From the NCBI GenBank assembly GCA_963707835.1, contig CAVPRI010000001.1, positions 930,001 through 994,000 on the forward strand: a stretch of DNA of 64,000 nt, in the 5' to 3' direction. The DNA is from Bog-473 sp963707835 (GTDB lineage: Bacteria; Actinomycetota; Acidimicrobiia; Acidimicrobiales; RAAP-2). Below are positions 49,885 through 58,313 of the stretch, piece by piece. The number at the start of each line of letters is the position of its first letter. The first letter of the stretch is position 1. A program made the position numbers and the translations under genes. The notes under the pieces were generated by a model. The model ran no database searches. It worked only from the letters and a program-made list of their open reading frames with translations, and was not told where the DNA came from.

Positions 49885-50715
49885 TCAGAGCGCCCCGGGT
49901 CCTCCGCTACGCGCCCTGATCATGGCGTCCTGGACGAAGGACGCGGCCAGCTGCCCGTCGGTGCGGAACACTTCGCCGTGCCCGTAACAGCGGCCCCGCC
50001 CGGCGTACGAGCTCCACTGCTGCAAGAGGTGCCACTGCGACGCGGGGCAGGGCTCGTGGAAGGTCATGGTGTGGGTCAGTACACCCGTCGAAAGGGTCTT
50101 GTGGGCCTGCGACTGGCCGACGCCGCCATGCGGGCGCATGGCCGTGGCGATCAGGAAGCCGTCCGTCGAGAACGCCACCAGCGCCTGGTCGAGATCGGGC
50201 CGATCTGGGGCACCGGCGAAACGGACCCAGACATCGAGCTCGGGTGGGCCCACGAGTGCGGGGTCGTTCAGGTCGACGTCGCCGACGATCCCCATCTCCC
50301 AGTCCCCTTCCCGGCGGACGATTCCCGCGACGTCCTCGGGAGTGGTCGGCGACCGCGGTGCGTCGGCGTGCCGGATGACGTCCTCTTCGATGGCGCTCAG
50401 CAGGACCAGCGAGCGTGTGCACAAGCGGTCCCCCTGGTGTGCGGTGACCGTGCTGCTGGCCACGGCGCGCCCACCGTGCATGCGCTCCACCGTCAGCTCG
50501 ATGGGTGCGTCGGGCAACGCGCCCCGGGCGAACACCGTGTGGATCGTCTTGACGGGCTTGTCCTCGTGGCCCTGCTGCGCCGCGATGAGCGACTGCGCGA
50601 CCAACTGGCCACCGAAGACCACATCGTGGCCGAAGTCGAGGTTCTGGGCGCGGTAGCTGTCGGTGCCGAGTGGCTCGAGGGTCATCGCCTCGAGGAATGC
50701 GTCGATCGTAGGCAT
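49885..50715 (-). CDS. acyl-CoA thioesterase II (TesB family)
   Basis: 276 residues with two hotdog domains. Seen: FGGQLVAQSLIAA near 34-46, the TesB hallmark, IHTVFARGALPDAPIE, and in the second domain HTMTFHEP and GRGRCYGHGEVF. Hydrolyses a broad range of acyl-CoAs, probably to relieve CoA trapping. ATG 50715 chosen; 50727 is an in-frame alternative. It stands 12 nt from the convergent thiolase stop and is downstream of a TetR gene on its strand (82-bp gap). Confidence 0.93.
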   Translation of the reverse strand: MPTIDAFLEAMTLEPLGTDSYRAQNLDFGHDVVFGGQLVAQSLIAAQQGHEDKPVKTIHTVFARGALPDAPIELTVERMHGGRAVASSTVTAHQGDRLCTRSLVLLSAIEEDVIRHADAPRSPTTPEDVAGIVRREGDWEMGIVGDVDLNDPALVGPPELDVWVRFAGAPDRPDLDQALVAFSTDGFLIATAMRPHGGVGQSQAHKTLSTGVLTHTMTFHEPCPASQWHLLQQWSSYAGRGRCYGHGEVFRTDGQLAASFVQDAMIRARSGGPGAL

Positions 50716-50797
50716 GACGCCGATCATTGCCTGGCCCCCGGGGGTGCACAAGGCGCGCAGGGAGGGCTCGCACGGTGGCCCCACCCGTGGCGCGGGC

Positions 50798-51487
50798 TCA
50801 GCGGGTGGCGCCGGCCGAGTCGGTGCCCTCGTCCTCGGGAAGTCCGAGGGCGTTCACGAAGAGCAGCGTCAACTGTGCGACCCCCTCGTCGAAATCGCAG
50901 TCGAGCAGCTCCAGCCCGAACCAGATCTCTGGGAATCGGTAGGTCATGGAGCCGAGTCCCGCCGCCGCCACCTTCGGATCGAGGCGGGCGTCGGCCAGTC
51001 CGCGCCGCTGCAGCGCTTCGATGGATTCAGCCATCTCCGCCAGGTAGCGGCCGTGCCGCTCGGCGCGCTCGGCGCGGACGTGAGGGTCGATGTGGGACAC
51101 CTGCTCGATGACGCGCATGATGCGTGCCTCGGCGCGGTAGCCCTCCAGGTGCTTGCGGATCGCCTCCTCGAGGCGGCGGCGTGGGGGCACCGCGGACGTC
51201 GGGTCGCGGATGATGTCGTGCTGCGGAGCGGCCAGGAACTCGTCGATCCGGGTGGCGACCTCGCGGAAGGCCTCCTCTTTCGAACCGAAGTAGTGGTAGA
51301 AGGAGCCGTGGGACACCCCGGCCTCCTCGGCGATGTCCGAGATGCGGGCATCGAGGAACCCGTCCCTCTCGAAGACGACCTTCGCCGCCTCGAGCAGGCG
51401 GGCCCGGGTTTCGAGTCCCTTGCGTGTGCGCGGACCGTTCGGCCGGGGAGCCTCGCCAGAATTGACGTCGACGTCACGTTCGATCAT
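50798..51487 (-). CDS. TetR family transcriptional regulator
   Basis: 229 residues from ATG 51487. HTH about residues 47-66 (ISDIAEEAGVSHGSFYHYF). A TTGACGTCnnnGTCA site (51462-51476) lies inside codons 4-9, and a second inverted repeat ATCATC-N5-GATGAT (51483-51499) covers the start codon. The TTGACGTCnnnGTCA motif recurs at 53043 and 59891, so this protein, or the TetR at 59146, may govern the 51-62 kb genes. Divergent from the aldehyde dehydrogenase at 51531. Confidence 0.92.
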   Translation of the reverse strand: MIERDVDVNSGEAPRPNGPRTRKGLETRARLLEAAKVVFERDGFLDARISDIAEEAGVSHGSFYHYFGSKEEAFREVATRIDEFLAAPQHDIIRDPTSAVPPRRRLEEAIRKHLEGYRAEARIMRVIEQVSHIDPHVRAERAERHGRYLAEMAESIEALQRRGLADARLDPKVAAAGLGSMTYRFPEIWFGLELLDCDFDEGVAQLTLLFVNALGLPEDEGTDSAGATR

Positions 51488-51499
51488 CGCCGTGATGAT
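51462..51499. promoter_or_regulatory. two operator candidates between TetR and the aldehyde dehydrogenase
   Basis: TTGACGTCGACGTCA (51462-51476), which contains the perfect palindrome TGACGTCGACGTCA, and ATCATC-GCCGT-GATGAT (51483-51499). They sit around the TetR start codon and 32-69 bp before the ALDH ATG. The first belongs to the three-copy motif described in the findings. It partly overlaps coding sequence, so codon constraint (Asp-Val-Asp-Val) could explain some symmetry. Confidence 0.55.
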
Positions 51500-51530
51500 A
51501 GGCCCACCACGGGATCGTAGGATCGACGCG

Positions 51531-53015
51531 ATGGTGCGTATCGGCCACTGGATCGGTGGTGCGGCCGTTCCCGGGACGTCGAGTCGGACGGGACCCGTCT
51601 TCGACCCGGCGACCGGCGAGCAGGCGGCCGAGGTCGCCTTGGCTTCGGAGTCCGAGATCGGCGACGCGGTGCGCGTGGCACGTGGGGCGTCGTCCACGTG
51701 GGGGACGTCATCCCTGGCCGCGCGGGCCCGCCCCCTGTTCCGCCTGCGCGAGATCCTCGAGGCGGAACAGGAGGCGCTCGCGGCGGCGGTGACCCGCGAG
51801 CACGGGAAGGTGCTCGACGACGCGCTGGGTGAGGTGCGCAGGGGCATCGAGAACGTCGAGTTCGCCTGCGGGGTCCCCCAGATCCTCAAGGGCGGGGCCA
51901 ACGTCGGGGTGTCGTCGGGCGTCGACGTCCGCACCGTGCTCGAGCCCCTGGGCGTGGTGGCCGGCATCACGCCGTTCAACTTCCCGGTCATGGTGCCGCT
52001 GTGGATGCTGGCCAATGCCGTGGCATGCGGCAACTGCGTCGTGCTCAAGCCCTCCGAGAAGGACCCCTCGCCCGCGTTGCTCCTGGCCGAGATGGTGCAG
52101 CGTGCCGGGTTCCCCGACGGCGTCGTCAACGTCGTCCAGGGGGACGCCGTGGCCGTCGACGCCCTGCTCGAGCATCCCGACGTCGCGGCAGTCTCCTTCG
52201 TCGGCAGCACCCCCGTGGCGCGGCATGTCTACGAGACGGGGACGCGGCACGGCAAACGGGTCCAGGCGCTCGGCGGGGCCAAGAACCACATGGTCGTCCT
52301 GCCCGACGCCGACGTGGCGGTGGCCGCCGACGCCGCCGTCTCTGCCGCCTTCGGCTCGGCCGGTGAGCGCTGCATGGCGGTGTCGGTCCTGGTGGCGGTC
52401 GGTCCGATCGCCGACGACCTGGTCCAGGCGATCGCCACCCGGATGCCCGACGTGGTCATCGGCCCGGGTGCCGACCCCTCGTCCATGATGGGCCCGCTGA
52501 TCACGGCGGAGCACCGTGACCGCGTGCGTTCCTACGTGGCCGGCGCGGCGGCCGAGGGGGCCAAGGTCGTGGTGGACGGATCGGGCTTCTCGCTCGGTGG
52601 GGGTTACTTCGTCGGCTGTTCGCTGCTCGACGAGGTCACGCCGGGCATGCGCGTGTACGACGAGGAGATCTTCGGCCCGGTCCTGTGCGTGGTGCGGGCG
52701 GGGAGCCTGGGCGAGGCCATGGACCTCGTCAACGCCAGCCCATACGGGAACGGCGCTGCCGTCTTCACCCGTGACGGTGGTGCCGCGCGCCGGTTCGAGC
52801 GCGAAGTCCAGGCCGGCATGGTGGGCATCAACGTCCCCATCCCCGTGCCCTCGGCCGCCCACTCCTTCGGCGGCTGGAAGTCCTCGCTCTTCGGGGACTC
52901 CTCGATCTACGGCCCTGACGGGATCCGCTTCTACACCCGGCCCAAAGTGGTGACTTCGCGGTGGCCAGAAACGGGATCATCCTCGGTGGACCTAGGGTTC
53001 CCCGCTGGCCGGTGA
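51531..53015 (+). CDS. mmsA: CoA-acylating methylmalonate-semialdehyde dehydrogenase
   Basis: 494-residue aldehyde dehydrogenase of the MmsA type. Seen: ITPFNFPVMVPLWM (146-159), GGAKNH (248-253) and the catalytic C281 in GSAGERCMAVSV, all typical of the CoA-dependent valine/inositol enzyme rather than CoA-independent ALDHs. It converts (methyl)malonate semialdehyde to propionyl- or acetyl-CoA with loss of CO2. A 3-hydroxyisobutyrate-dehydrogenase homologue at 35818 could make such a substrate. ATG 51531; no partner gene is coupled. A close paralogue with another semialdehyde substrate is possible. Confidence 0.9.
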   Translation: MVRIGHWIGGAAVPGTSSRTGPVFDPATGEQAAEVALASESEIGDAVRVARGASSTWGTSSLAARARPLFRLREILEAEQEALAAAVTREHGKVLDDALGEVRRGIENVEFACGVPQILKGGANVGVSSGVDVRTVLEPLGVVAGITPFNFPVMVPLWMLANAVACGNCVVLKPSEKDPSPALLLAEMVQRAGFPDGVVNVVQGDAVAVDALLEHPDVAAVSFVGSTPVARHVYETGTRHGKRVQALGGAKNHMVVLPDADVAVAADAAVSAAFGSAGERCMAVSVLVAVGPIADDLVQAIATRMPDVVIGPGADPSSMMGPLITAEHRDRVRSYVAGAAAEGAKVVVDGSGFSLGGGYFVGCSLLDEVTPGMRVYDEEIFGPVLCVVRAGSLGEAMDLVNASPYGNGAAVFTRDGGAARRFEREVQAGMVGINVPIPVPSAAHSFGGWKSSLFGDSSIYGPDGIRFYTRPKVVTSRWPETGSSSVDLGFPAGR

Positions 53016-53031
53016 GGGAACGCCCACTTCG

Positions 53032-53057
53032 TAAACTCAATATTGACGTCACAGTCA
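53032..53057 (+). promoter_or_regulatory. promoter with TTGACGTCnnnGTCA operator before the amidohydrolase
   Basis: TAAACT (53032-53037) is a plausible -10 box; the motif TTGACGTCACAGTCA (53043-53057), with TTGAC-N6-GTCAA symmetry, covers the expected start site. GAAAGGA (53064-53070) is the ribosome site for ATG 53079. A repressor bound here would block initiation. Confidence 0.55.
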
Positions 53058-53078
53058 AAAGATGAAAGGATCACGGTC

Positions 53079-54296
53079 ATGACACGAGCTCTCGACTTCC
53101 CCGTCTTCGACGCCGACAACCACCTGTACGAGACGAAGGAGTCCTTCACCAAGTACCTGCCCGACCGCTACAAGGGGGTCATCGACTACGTGGACGTCCA
53201 CGGGCGCACCAAGATCATGGTGCGGGGCCAGGTCAGCAACTACATCCCGAACCCGACCTTCGACGTCGTGGCCCGTCCCGGGGCCCAGGAGGAGTACTTC
53301 CGCACGGGGAACCCCGAGGGCAAGTCCTATCGGGAGATCGTGGGTGAGCCCATGCGGGCCATCCCGGCGTTCCGCGAGCCGGCCGCCCGGGTCGAGCTGA
53401 TGGACGAGCTCGGCGTCGACCGCACGCTCATGTTCCCCACCCTGGCCAGCCTCCTCGAAGAGCGCATGCGTGACGACCCCGAGCTGATCCACACGTGCAT
53501 CCACTCGCTCAACGAGTGGATGCACGAGCAGTGGACGTTCAACTACGAGGACCGCATCTACACCGTGCCCGTGATCAGCCTCCCCATCGTCGATCGGGCG
53601 GTCGAGGAGCTCGAATGGGTGTTGGAGCGGGGGGCCAAGACAGTCCTGGTCCGTCCGGCGCCCGTGCCGGGGTTCCGGGGTTCCCGGTCGTTCGGGCTCC
53701 CCGAGTTCGACCCCTTCTGGAAGGCCGTGCAGGACGCCGGCGTCACGGTGTGCATGCACTCCTCCGACAGCGGGTACTCGCGCTACCAGGGAGACTGGAC
53801 GGGCCCGAGCGAGTTCCTGCCGTTCCAGCTCGACCCCTTCCGCCTGATGAGCATCGGCAAGCGGCCCATCGAGGACTCCATGGCCGCCCTGTGCTGCCAC
53901 GGCGTGTTCGCCCGGTTCCCCGACGTCAAGGTGGCCGTCGTGGAGAACGGTGGGAATTGGGTCGCCCCATTCCTCGAGCACCTCGGGGACACCTACAAGA
54001 AGGTCCCCCAGACCTTCGACGGCGACCCGGTCGAGCAGTTCAAGCGGTGCGTCTCGGTGAACCCGTTCCACGAGGACGACATCGCCGGGCTCATCAAGTT
54101 GATCGGCGTCGACCACGTGCTCTTCGGGTCCGACTACCCGCATCCCGAGGGCCTGGCTCAGCCCTGCAGCTACGTCGACCACCTGCCCTCGGGGCTGAGC
54201 GGCGAGGACGTGCGCAAGATCATGGGCGGGAACCTGGCACGGCTTCTCGACATCGATCTCGGGGCGGACACGCCGGTGGGCGCCGCATCCGCGTAG
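53079..54296 (+). CDS. amidohydrolase family protein (COG2159 type)
   Basis: 405 residues, fourth amidohydrolase-2 homologue. Seen: FDADNHLYE (D-x-H-x-x-E), VTVCMHSSDS with the mid-barrel His, VVENGGNWVAPF and FGSDYPHPEG with the catalytic Asp. The N-terminal pattern and overall length match the copy at 40070 best. It is under the TTGACGTCnnnGTCA site and is followed after 83 bp by an enoyl-CoA hydratase on the same strand. A hydrolase or decarboxylase role is open. Confidence 0.92.
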   Translation: MTRALDFPVFDADNHLYETKESFTKYLPDRYKGVIDYVDVHGRTKIMVRGQVSNYIPNPTFDVVARPGAQEEYFRTGNPEGKSYREIVGEPMRAIPAFREPAARVELMDELGVDRTLMFPTLASLLEERMRDDPELIHTCIHSLNEWMHEQWTFNYEDRIYTVPVISLPIVDRAVEELEWVLERGAKTVLVRPAPVPGFRGSRSFGLPEFDPFWKAVQDAGVTVCMHSSDSGYSRYQGDWTGPSEFLPFQLDPFRLMSIGKRPIEDSMAALCCHGVFARFPDVKVAVVENGGNWVAPFLEHLGDTYKKVPQTFDGDPVEQFKRCVSVNPFHEDDIAGLIKLIGVDHVLFGSDYPHPEGLAQPCSYVDHLPSGLSGEDVRKIMGGNLARLLDIDLGADTPVGAASA

Positions 54297-54379
54297 TCGG
54301 GTGCTCGGTCGAGGGGACGATGCCCGGACCGCTAGTGTCCCTCCCGCCATGACCCAACACACCACGAGGAGTTCCGGTG

Positions 54380-55285
54380 ATGTCTGATCCCCAGCACGTC
54401 CTGTACGAGGTGCTCGACTCGGGAAGGGTGGCGCGCATCATGCTCAACCGGCCCGAGGTGCGCAACGCTCAGAGCCGGACTCTCCTGGTGCAGCTCGACG
54501 AGGCACTCATGCGGGCCGAGGAGGACGACGAGGTACGGGTGGTCATCCTCGGCGGCATGGGCCCCATGTTCTCGTCGGGGCACGACATCGGGAGCAAGGA
54601 GCGGCTCGAGGAATTGAGCGGCCAAAGGAGCCACCCCACGTTCGAGATCAACGGCGGGACACGCCGGGGTGCCGAGAAGCAGATGATCCAGGAGTGGCAC
54701 TACTACTTCGAGAACACTCGCCGTTGGAGGAACCTCCGGAAGATCACCATCGGACAGGCGCACGGGGATGTGTACGCGGCCGGCCTGATGCTGCTCTGGG
54801 CGTGTGACCTCATCGTCTGTGCGGAGGGCACGCGGTTCGCCGACGTCGTCGGGACCCGGCTCGGCATGTGTGGCGTCGAGTACTTCGCCCACCCATGGGA
54901 GTTCGGACCGCGGCGAGCCAAGGAGCTTCTGCTCACCGGGGACGCCATCGACGGGGAGGAGGCCTTCCGGCTCGGGATGGTCTCCAAGGTGTTCCCGGCC
55001 GACAGCCTCTCCGAGCGGACGCTCGAGTTCGCTGAGCGGATCGCCCAGCTCCCCACGGTGACCTCACTGCTGGTCAAGGAGGCGGTGAACCAGACCCTCG
55101 ACAACATGGGTTTCTACAACGCCCTCAACGCCTGCTTCACGCTGCACCAGTTGAATCACTCGCACTGGGCCTCGGTCAACGAGGACCGCTCCACGCGTGC
55201 CCTTGAGGACTCCGGCATTCCCAACTGGAGGGTGGCACCGCCTGTCGAGACGGCCCTCAAGGACAAGGTGCGCGCCGACAGCTGA
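54380..55285 (+). CDS. enoyl-CoA hydratase/isomerase family protein
   Basis: 301-residue crotonase, longer than usual owing to an insert around residues 75-115 after the oxyanion region (FSSGHDIGSKER). Seen: LNRPEVRNAQ, GQAHGDVYAAGLMLLWACD and ADVVGTRLGMCG. The helix-terminal Glu of classical hydratases is not evident. Members with this insert occur in aromatic and polyketide-type pathways. ATG 54380 is favoured over GTG 54377 by GAGGAG at 54366-54371. Likely cotranscribed with the amidohydrolase. Confidence 0.9.
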   Translation: MSDPQHVLYEVLDSGRVARIMLNRPEVRNAQSRTLLVQLDEALMRAEEDDEVRVVILGGMGPMFSSGHDIGSKERLEELSGQRSHPTFEINGGTRRGAEKQMIQEWHYYFENTRRWRNLRKITIGQAHGDVYAAGLMLLWACDLIVCAEGTRFADVVGTRLGMCGVEYFAHPWEFGPRRAKELLLTGDAIDGEEAFRLGMVSKVFPADSLSERTLEFAERIAQLPTVTSLLVKEAVNQTLDNMGFYNALNACFTLHQLNHSHWASVNEDRSTRALEDSGIPNWRVAPPVETALKDKVRADS

Positions 55286-55336
55286 GCCACACCGACTGCC
55301 GCGGGTGCTCGTCGTGCATGGGACCCGAGGCGTCGT

Positions 55337-55373
55337 TAGTATCAGCGCCACGTCACTGTCATGACATTGTCAG
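55337..55373 (+). promoter_or_regulatory. promoter and overlapping palindromes of the Liv-type transporter operon
   Basis: TAGTAT (55337-55342) is a -10 candidate. Just downstream, CTGTCATGACATTGTCAG (55356-55373) contains TGTCATGACA and TGACA-T-TGTCA, and ACGTCACTGTCA (55350-55361) matches the right 12 bases of the TTGACGTCnnnGTCA motif. Two TetR-type signals thus overlap at one start site. The regulator is not certain. Confidence 0.5.
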
Positions 55374-55419
55374 GGCCGCCCGGGTGCGACCGGCCGGTAG
55401 AAGGGGTGGGACCCGCTCG

Positions 55420-57438
55420 ATGCTGCAATTCGTGATTGCCGGGTTGGTGCTTGGTGGTATCTATGCCATCTGTTCGGCCGGGCTGGTCATCACATACACG
55501 TCGTCGGGCATCTTGAACTTCGCGTTCGGTGCGATGGCGTACTTCATCGCCCGCCTCTACTACTTCCTGCATACCCAGCACAACTGGGCCATCATCCCGT
55601 CGGCGGTGATCTCCATCTTCGTCGTGGCGCCGGGAATGGGCGTGTTCCTCTATGCGGTGCTCTTCCGTCACCTGCGGCTCTCGTCGCCGCTCATCAAGGT
55701 GGTCTGCACCATCGGCCTCCTGGTGGCCATACCCTCGCTGGCCATCTTGATCTTCGGCAACGAGGCCATCCAGCAGGCACCCGGGCTCGCCCCCCAGCCC
55801 GTGGCCGTCTACCAGTTCCTGGGCGTGCCGATCACGCTCGACCAGATCATCGTCTACATCTGCGTCGTGGTCACCGTGGTGGCCGGGGCTCTGGTCCTCC
55901 GCTTCACCGAGGTAGGGCTCAAGGTCCGGGCCATGGTCGACTCGCCGGCCATGACCGACCTCTCGGGGACCAACCCCACGGCGATCTCGGTCGGGGTGTG
56001 GGCGGCCAGCACTTTCTTCGCCGGGCTGGCCGGGGTTCTCGCCGCTCCGATCATCGGGCTCGATCCCAACAACTTCACGCTGCTCATCGCCGCGTCCTTC
56101 GCTGCGGTCGTGGCGGCCAAGCTCCGGAACCTCCCGGTGGCAGTCGGGGTGGGACTGCTCATGGGCGTGGCCACGTCGTTGATCCAGCGCTACCTGCCCC
56201 CGCAGAGCACCTGGACCACCGAGGTGATCGATGCGGTGCCGTTCATGGTCATCGCCGTCTTCCTCCTCTACAGCCTGGTGCGACGTGGCCGGGTGGGGGA
56301 GTCTGACGGATGGGGGGGCGCGCTGGACCGTGCCATCACACCGCAAGGAGAGAGTCGCCTGGCCGGGTCGACCTCGACCATGGTCGAGGAGGCCTCGCTG
56401 GGCTTCTTCGGCAAGTATGCGGGCCCCCTCGTCCTGATCGCCATCGTGGCGGCCCTGCCGATGATCCTCCAGGGCTACTGGATCGGGCTCTGCGCCGAGG
56501 CGTTCGCCTACGGCGTCATCTTCTTGTCGTGGACCCTCGTGACCGGAGAGGGCGGGATGCTCTGGCTCTGCCAGATCACCTTCGCCGGAGTCGGCGCGCT
56601 CACGACGGCGCAACTGGCCAACCACTACGGGTGGCCGGTGCTGGCAGCGGCCCTCGTGGGCGGCCTCATCGCCGGCGCCATCGGCGCCGTCGTGGGCTTT
56701 CTCAGTATCCGCCTCGGCGATCTGTACGTGGCGCTCGTGACGCTGACCTTCGGGCTCTTGATGGAGAACCTGGTGTTCACTCTGAACACCTTCACCAACA
56801 GCGGGCTCGGTCTGAGCCTGAACCGGCCCGGCTTCGCCAGCACGGACCGGGCGTTCAGCTACCTGTGCCTGATCGCCTTCATCATCATCGCCCTGTTCAT
56901 CGTCAACCTCCGGCGATCCACGACGGGCCTGGCCCTCAACGCGGCGCGGTGGAGCGATACCGCGGCCCGGACGACCGGCATCAGCGTGGTCCAGATGAAG
57001 GTCATCGCCGGGGCGCTGGCGGCATTCATCGCCGGGGTCGGGGGCGCGCTGCTCGGGTTGGCGCAGACCACGTTTCAGCCCAGCGAATTCGCCACGTTCG
57101 CCGGTATCATCTGGCTGGCCGTCCTCGTCACGATCGGCATCCGGTCCAACGCCGCCGCGCTGCTCGCCGGTGTGGTCTTCGTCATGTCACCCGCCCTCAC
57201 GCAGGCCTACCTCCCGACATGGACCGCCAACGTCCTGCCTGTCCTGTTCGGCCTGGGCGCCATCGGCGTGGCCAAGGCTCCCGACGGGGCGCTGGCCGAC
57301 CAGAGCCGGGCCCTGCGCCGACTGGTGCTGCGCCTCAGACCCCAGCGTCCAGCCGACCTGGAGCTGCTCGCCGAGCTGGGTGACCAGGGGCCCTCGACCG
57401 TCGAGGCCGGGCCTCGGATCGCCGAGGGGGTCTCGTGA
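55420..57438 (+). CDS. branched-chain amino acid-type ABC permease, LivH-LivM fusion
   Basis: 672-residue inner-membrane protein. Residues 1-290 are a LivH-type permease (GLVLGGIYAICSAGLVITYTSSGILNFAFGA start, AVVAAKLRNLPVAVGVGL late); residues ~345-620 are a LivM-type permease (GEGGMLWLCQITFAGVGALTTAQ; GLALNAARWSDTAARTTGISV coupling helix). About 17 hydrophobic segments. Fusion of both halves fixes a 1:1 ratio. ATG 55420; the stop overlaps the livG GTG. No periplasmic binding protein gene lies in the window. Substrates of the class include branched-chain amino acids, amides, urea and aromatic acids. Confidence 0.92.
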   Translation: MLQFVIAGLVLGGIYAICSAGLVITYTSSGILNFAFGAMAYFIARLYYFLHTQHNWAIIPSAVISIFVVAPGMGVFLYAVLFRHLRLSSPLIKVVCTIGLLVAIPSLAILIFGNEAIQQAPGLAPQPVAVYQFLGVPITLDQIIVYICVVVTVVAGALVLRFTEVGLKVRAMVDSPAMTDLSGTNPTAISVGVWAASTFFAGLAGVLAAPIIGLDPNNFTLLIAASFAAVVAAKLRNLPVAVGVGLLMGVATSLIQRYLPPQSTWTTEVIDAVPFMVIAVFLLYSLVRRGRVGESDGWGGALDRAITPQGESRLAGSTSTMVEEASLGFFGKYAGPLVLIAIVAALPMILQGYWIGLCAEAFAYGVIFLSWTLVTGEGGMLWLCQITFAGVGALTTAQLANHYGWPVLAAALVGGLIAGAIGAVVGFLSIRLGDLYVALVTLTFGLLMENLVFTLNTFTNSGLGLSLNRPGFASTDRAFSYLCLIAFIIIALFIVNLRRSTTGLALNAARWSDTAARTTGISVVQMKVIAGALAAFIAGVGGALLGLAQTTFQPSEFATFAGIIWLAVLVTIGIRSNAAALLAGVVFVMSPALTQAYLPTWTANVLPVLFGLGAIGVAKAPDGALADQSRALRRLVLRLRPQRPADLELLAELGDQGPSTVEAGPRIAEGVS

Positions 57439-58313
57439 CGACGACATCGTCCCCGGATGCCCCGGTCGACGCGAACGGATCGGGGACCCCGGCGGCCATG
57501 TCGGCCTCCGGGGTCACGGTCCGCTTCGGTGGGCTGGTTGCCCTCTCCGGCGTGTCCATCGAGGTTCCGCCCGGGCGCGTGGCCGGGCTGGTCGGTCCGA
57601 ACGGAGCGGGCAAGTCCACCCTCCTCGGCGTGCTCTCGGGATTGCTCCGTCCGAACACCGGACGGGTCTTCCTCCAGGGTCAGGAGGTCACGAACGCGTC
57701 GCCCCGGGCCAGAGCGCATCTGGGCCTGGCCCGGACGTTCCAGCAGCCCGAGACCTTTCAGGGACTGACGGTCCGCGAGCATCTCGTCTTGGCCTATAGG
57801 GCCCGGGCCAACCGGGCGCGCCTGTGGCGGGACATGTTCGACGTCCGCTCGCTGTTCGCCCCGGCTGCCGAGGAGAACGAGCGCGTCGACGGGCTCCTCG
57901 AGCAGCTGCATCTCACCCGGGTCGCCAAGGCGCCGGTGGCCGCCCTGCCACTGGGCGTGCTGCGCCTGGTCGAGGCGGGCCGGGCGTTGGCTGGGAGTCC
58001 CTCGGTGCTCCTGCTCGACGAGCCCCTCTCGGGTCTCGACATCAAGGCATCGGAGAACCTGCTCGGGGTCTTCCGCCAGATCGTCGAAGACGCCGTGGAG
58101 CCCCTTTCCGTCATCATGGTCGAGCATGACGTCGCTGCCGTCCTGGCCCTCTCCGACGTCGTCTTCGTCCTCGACTTCGGTGAGCGGATCGCCGTCGGCA
58201 CCCCCGAGGAGATCCGGAACGACCCGGCCGTGCGGGCCGCTTACCTCGGCGACAGCGAACCTGCGACGCGCTCGGTCCCGGTGTCCGAGGGGAAGGAAGA
58301 CCCCGAGTCATGA
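57435..58313 (+). CDS. livG: ABC transporter ATP-binding protein, LivG type
   Basis: 292 residues. Walker A GPNGAGKST (54-62), Q-loop in LARTFQQPETF, Walker B VLLLDEPLSGLD, and the switch His in MVEHDV. The signature is degenerate (ALPLGVLRLVEAGRAL where LivG has YGQQRRLE), as is common for this subfamily. GTG start overlaps the permease stop; the 3' end overlaps the livF ATG. With LivF it forms the cytoplasmic ATPase dimer. Confidence 0.93.
   Translation: MTTTSSPDAPVDANGSGTPAAMSASGVTVRFGGLVALSGVSIEVPPGRVAGLVGPNGAGKSTLLGVLSGLLRPNTGRVFLQGQEVTNASPRARAHLGLARTFQQPETFQGLTVREHLVLAYRARANRARLWRDMFDVRSLFAPAAEENERVDGLLEQLHLTRVAKAPVAALPLGVLRLVEAGRALAGSPSVLLLDEPLSGLDIKASENLLGVFRQIVEDAVEPLSVIMVEHDVAAVLALSDVVFVLDFGERIAVGTPEEIRNDPAVRAAYLGDSEPATRSVPVSEGKEDPES

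Noticed and set aside
51512..51520. GGATCGTAG, identical to one arm of the palindrome at 4147
   Set aside because: Only one arm is present and no dyad forms; a 9-mer match alone is weak evidence of shared control.
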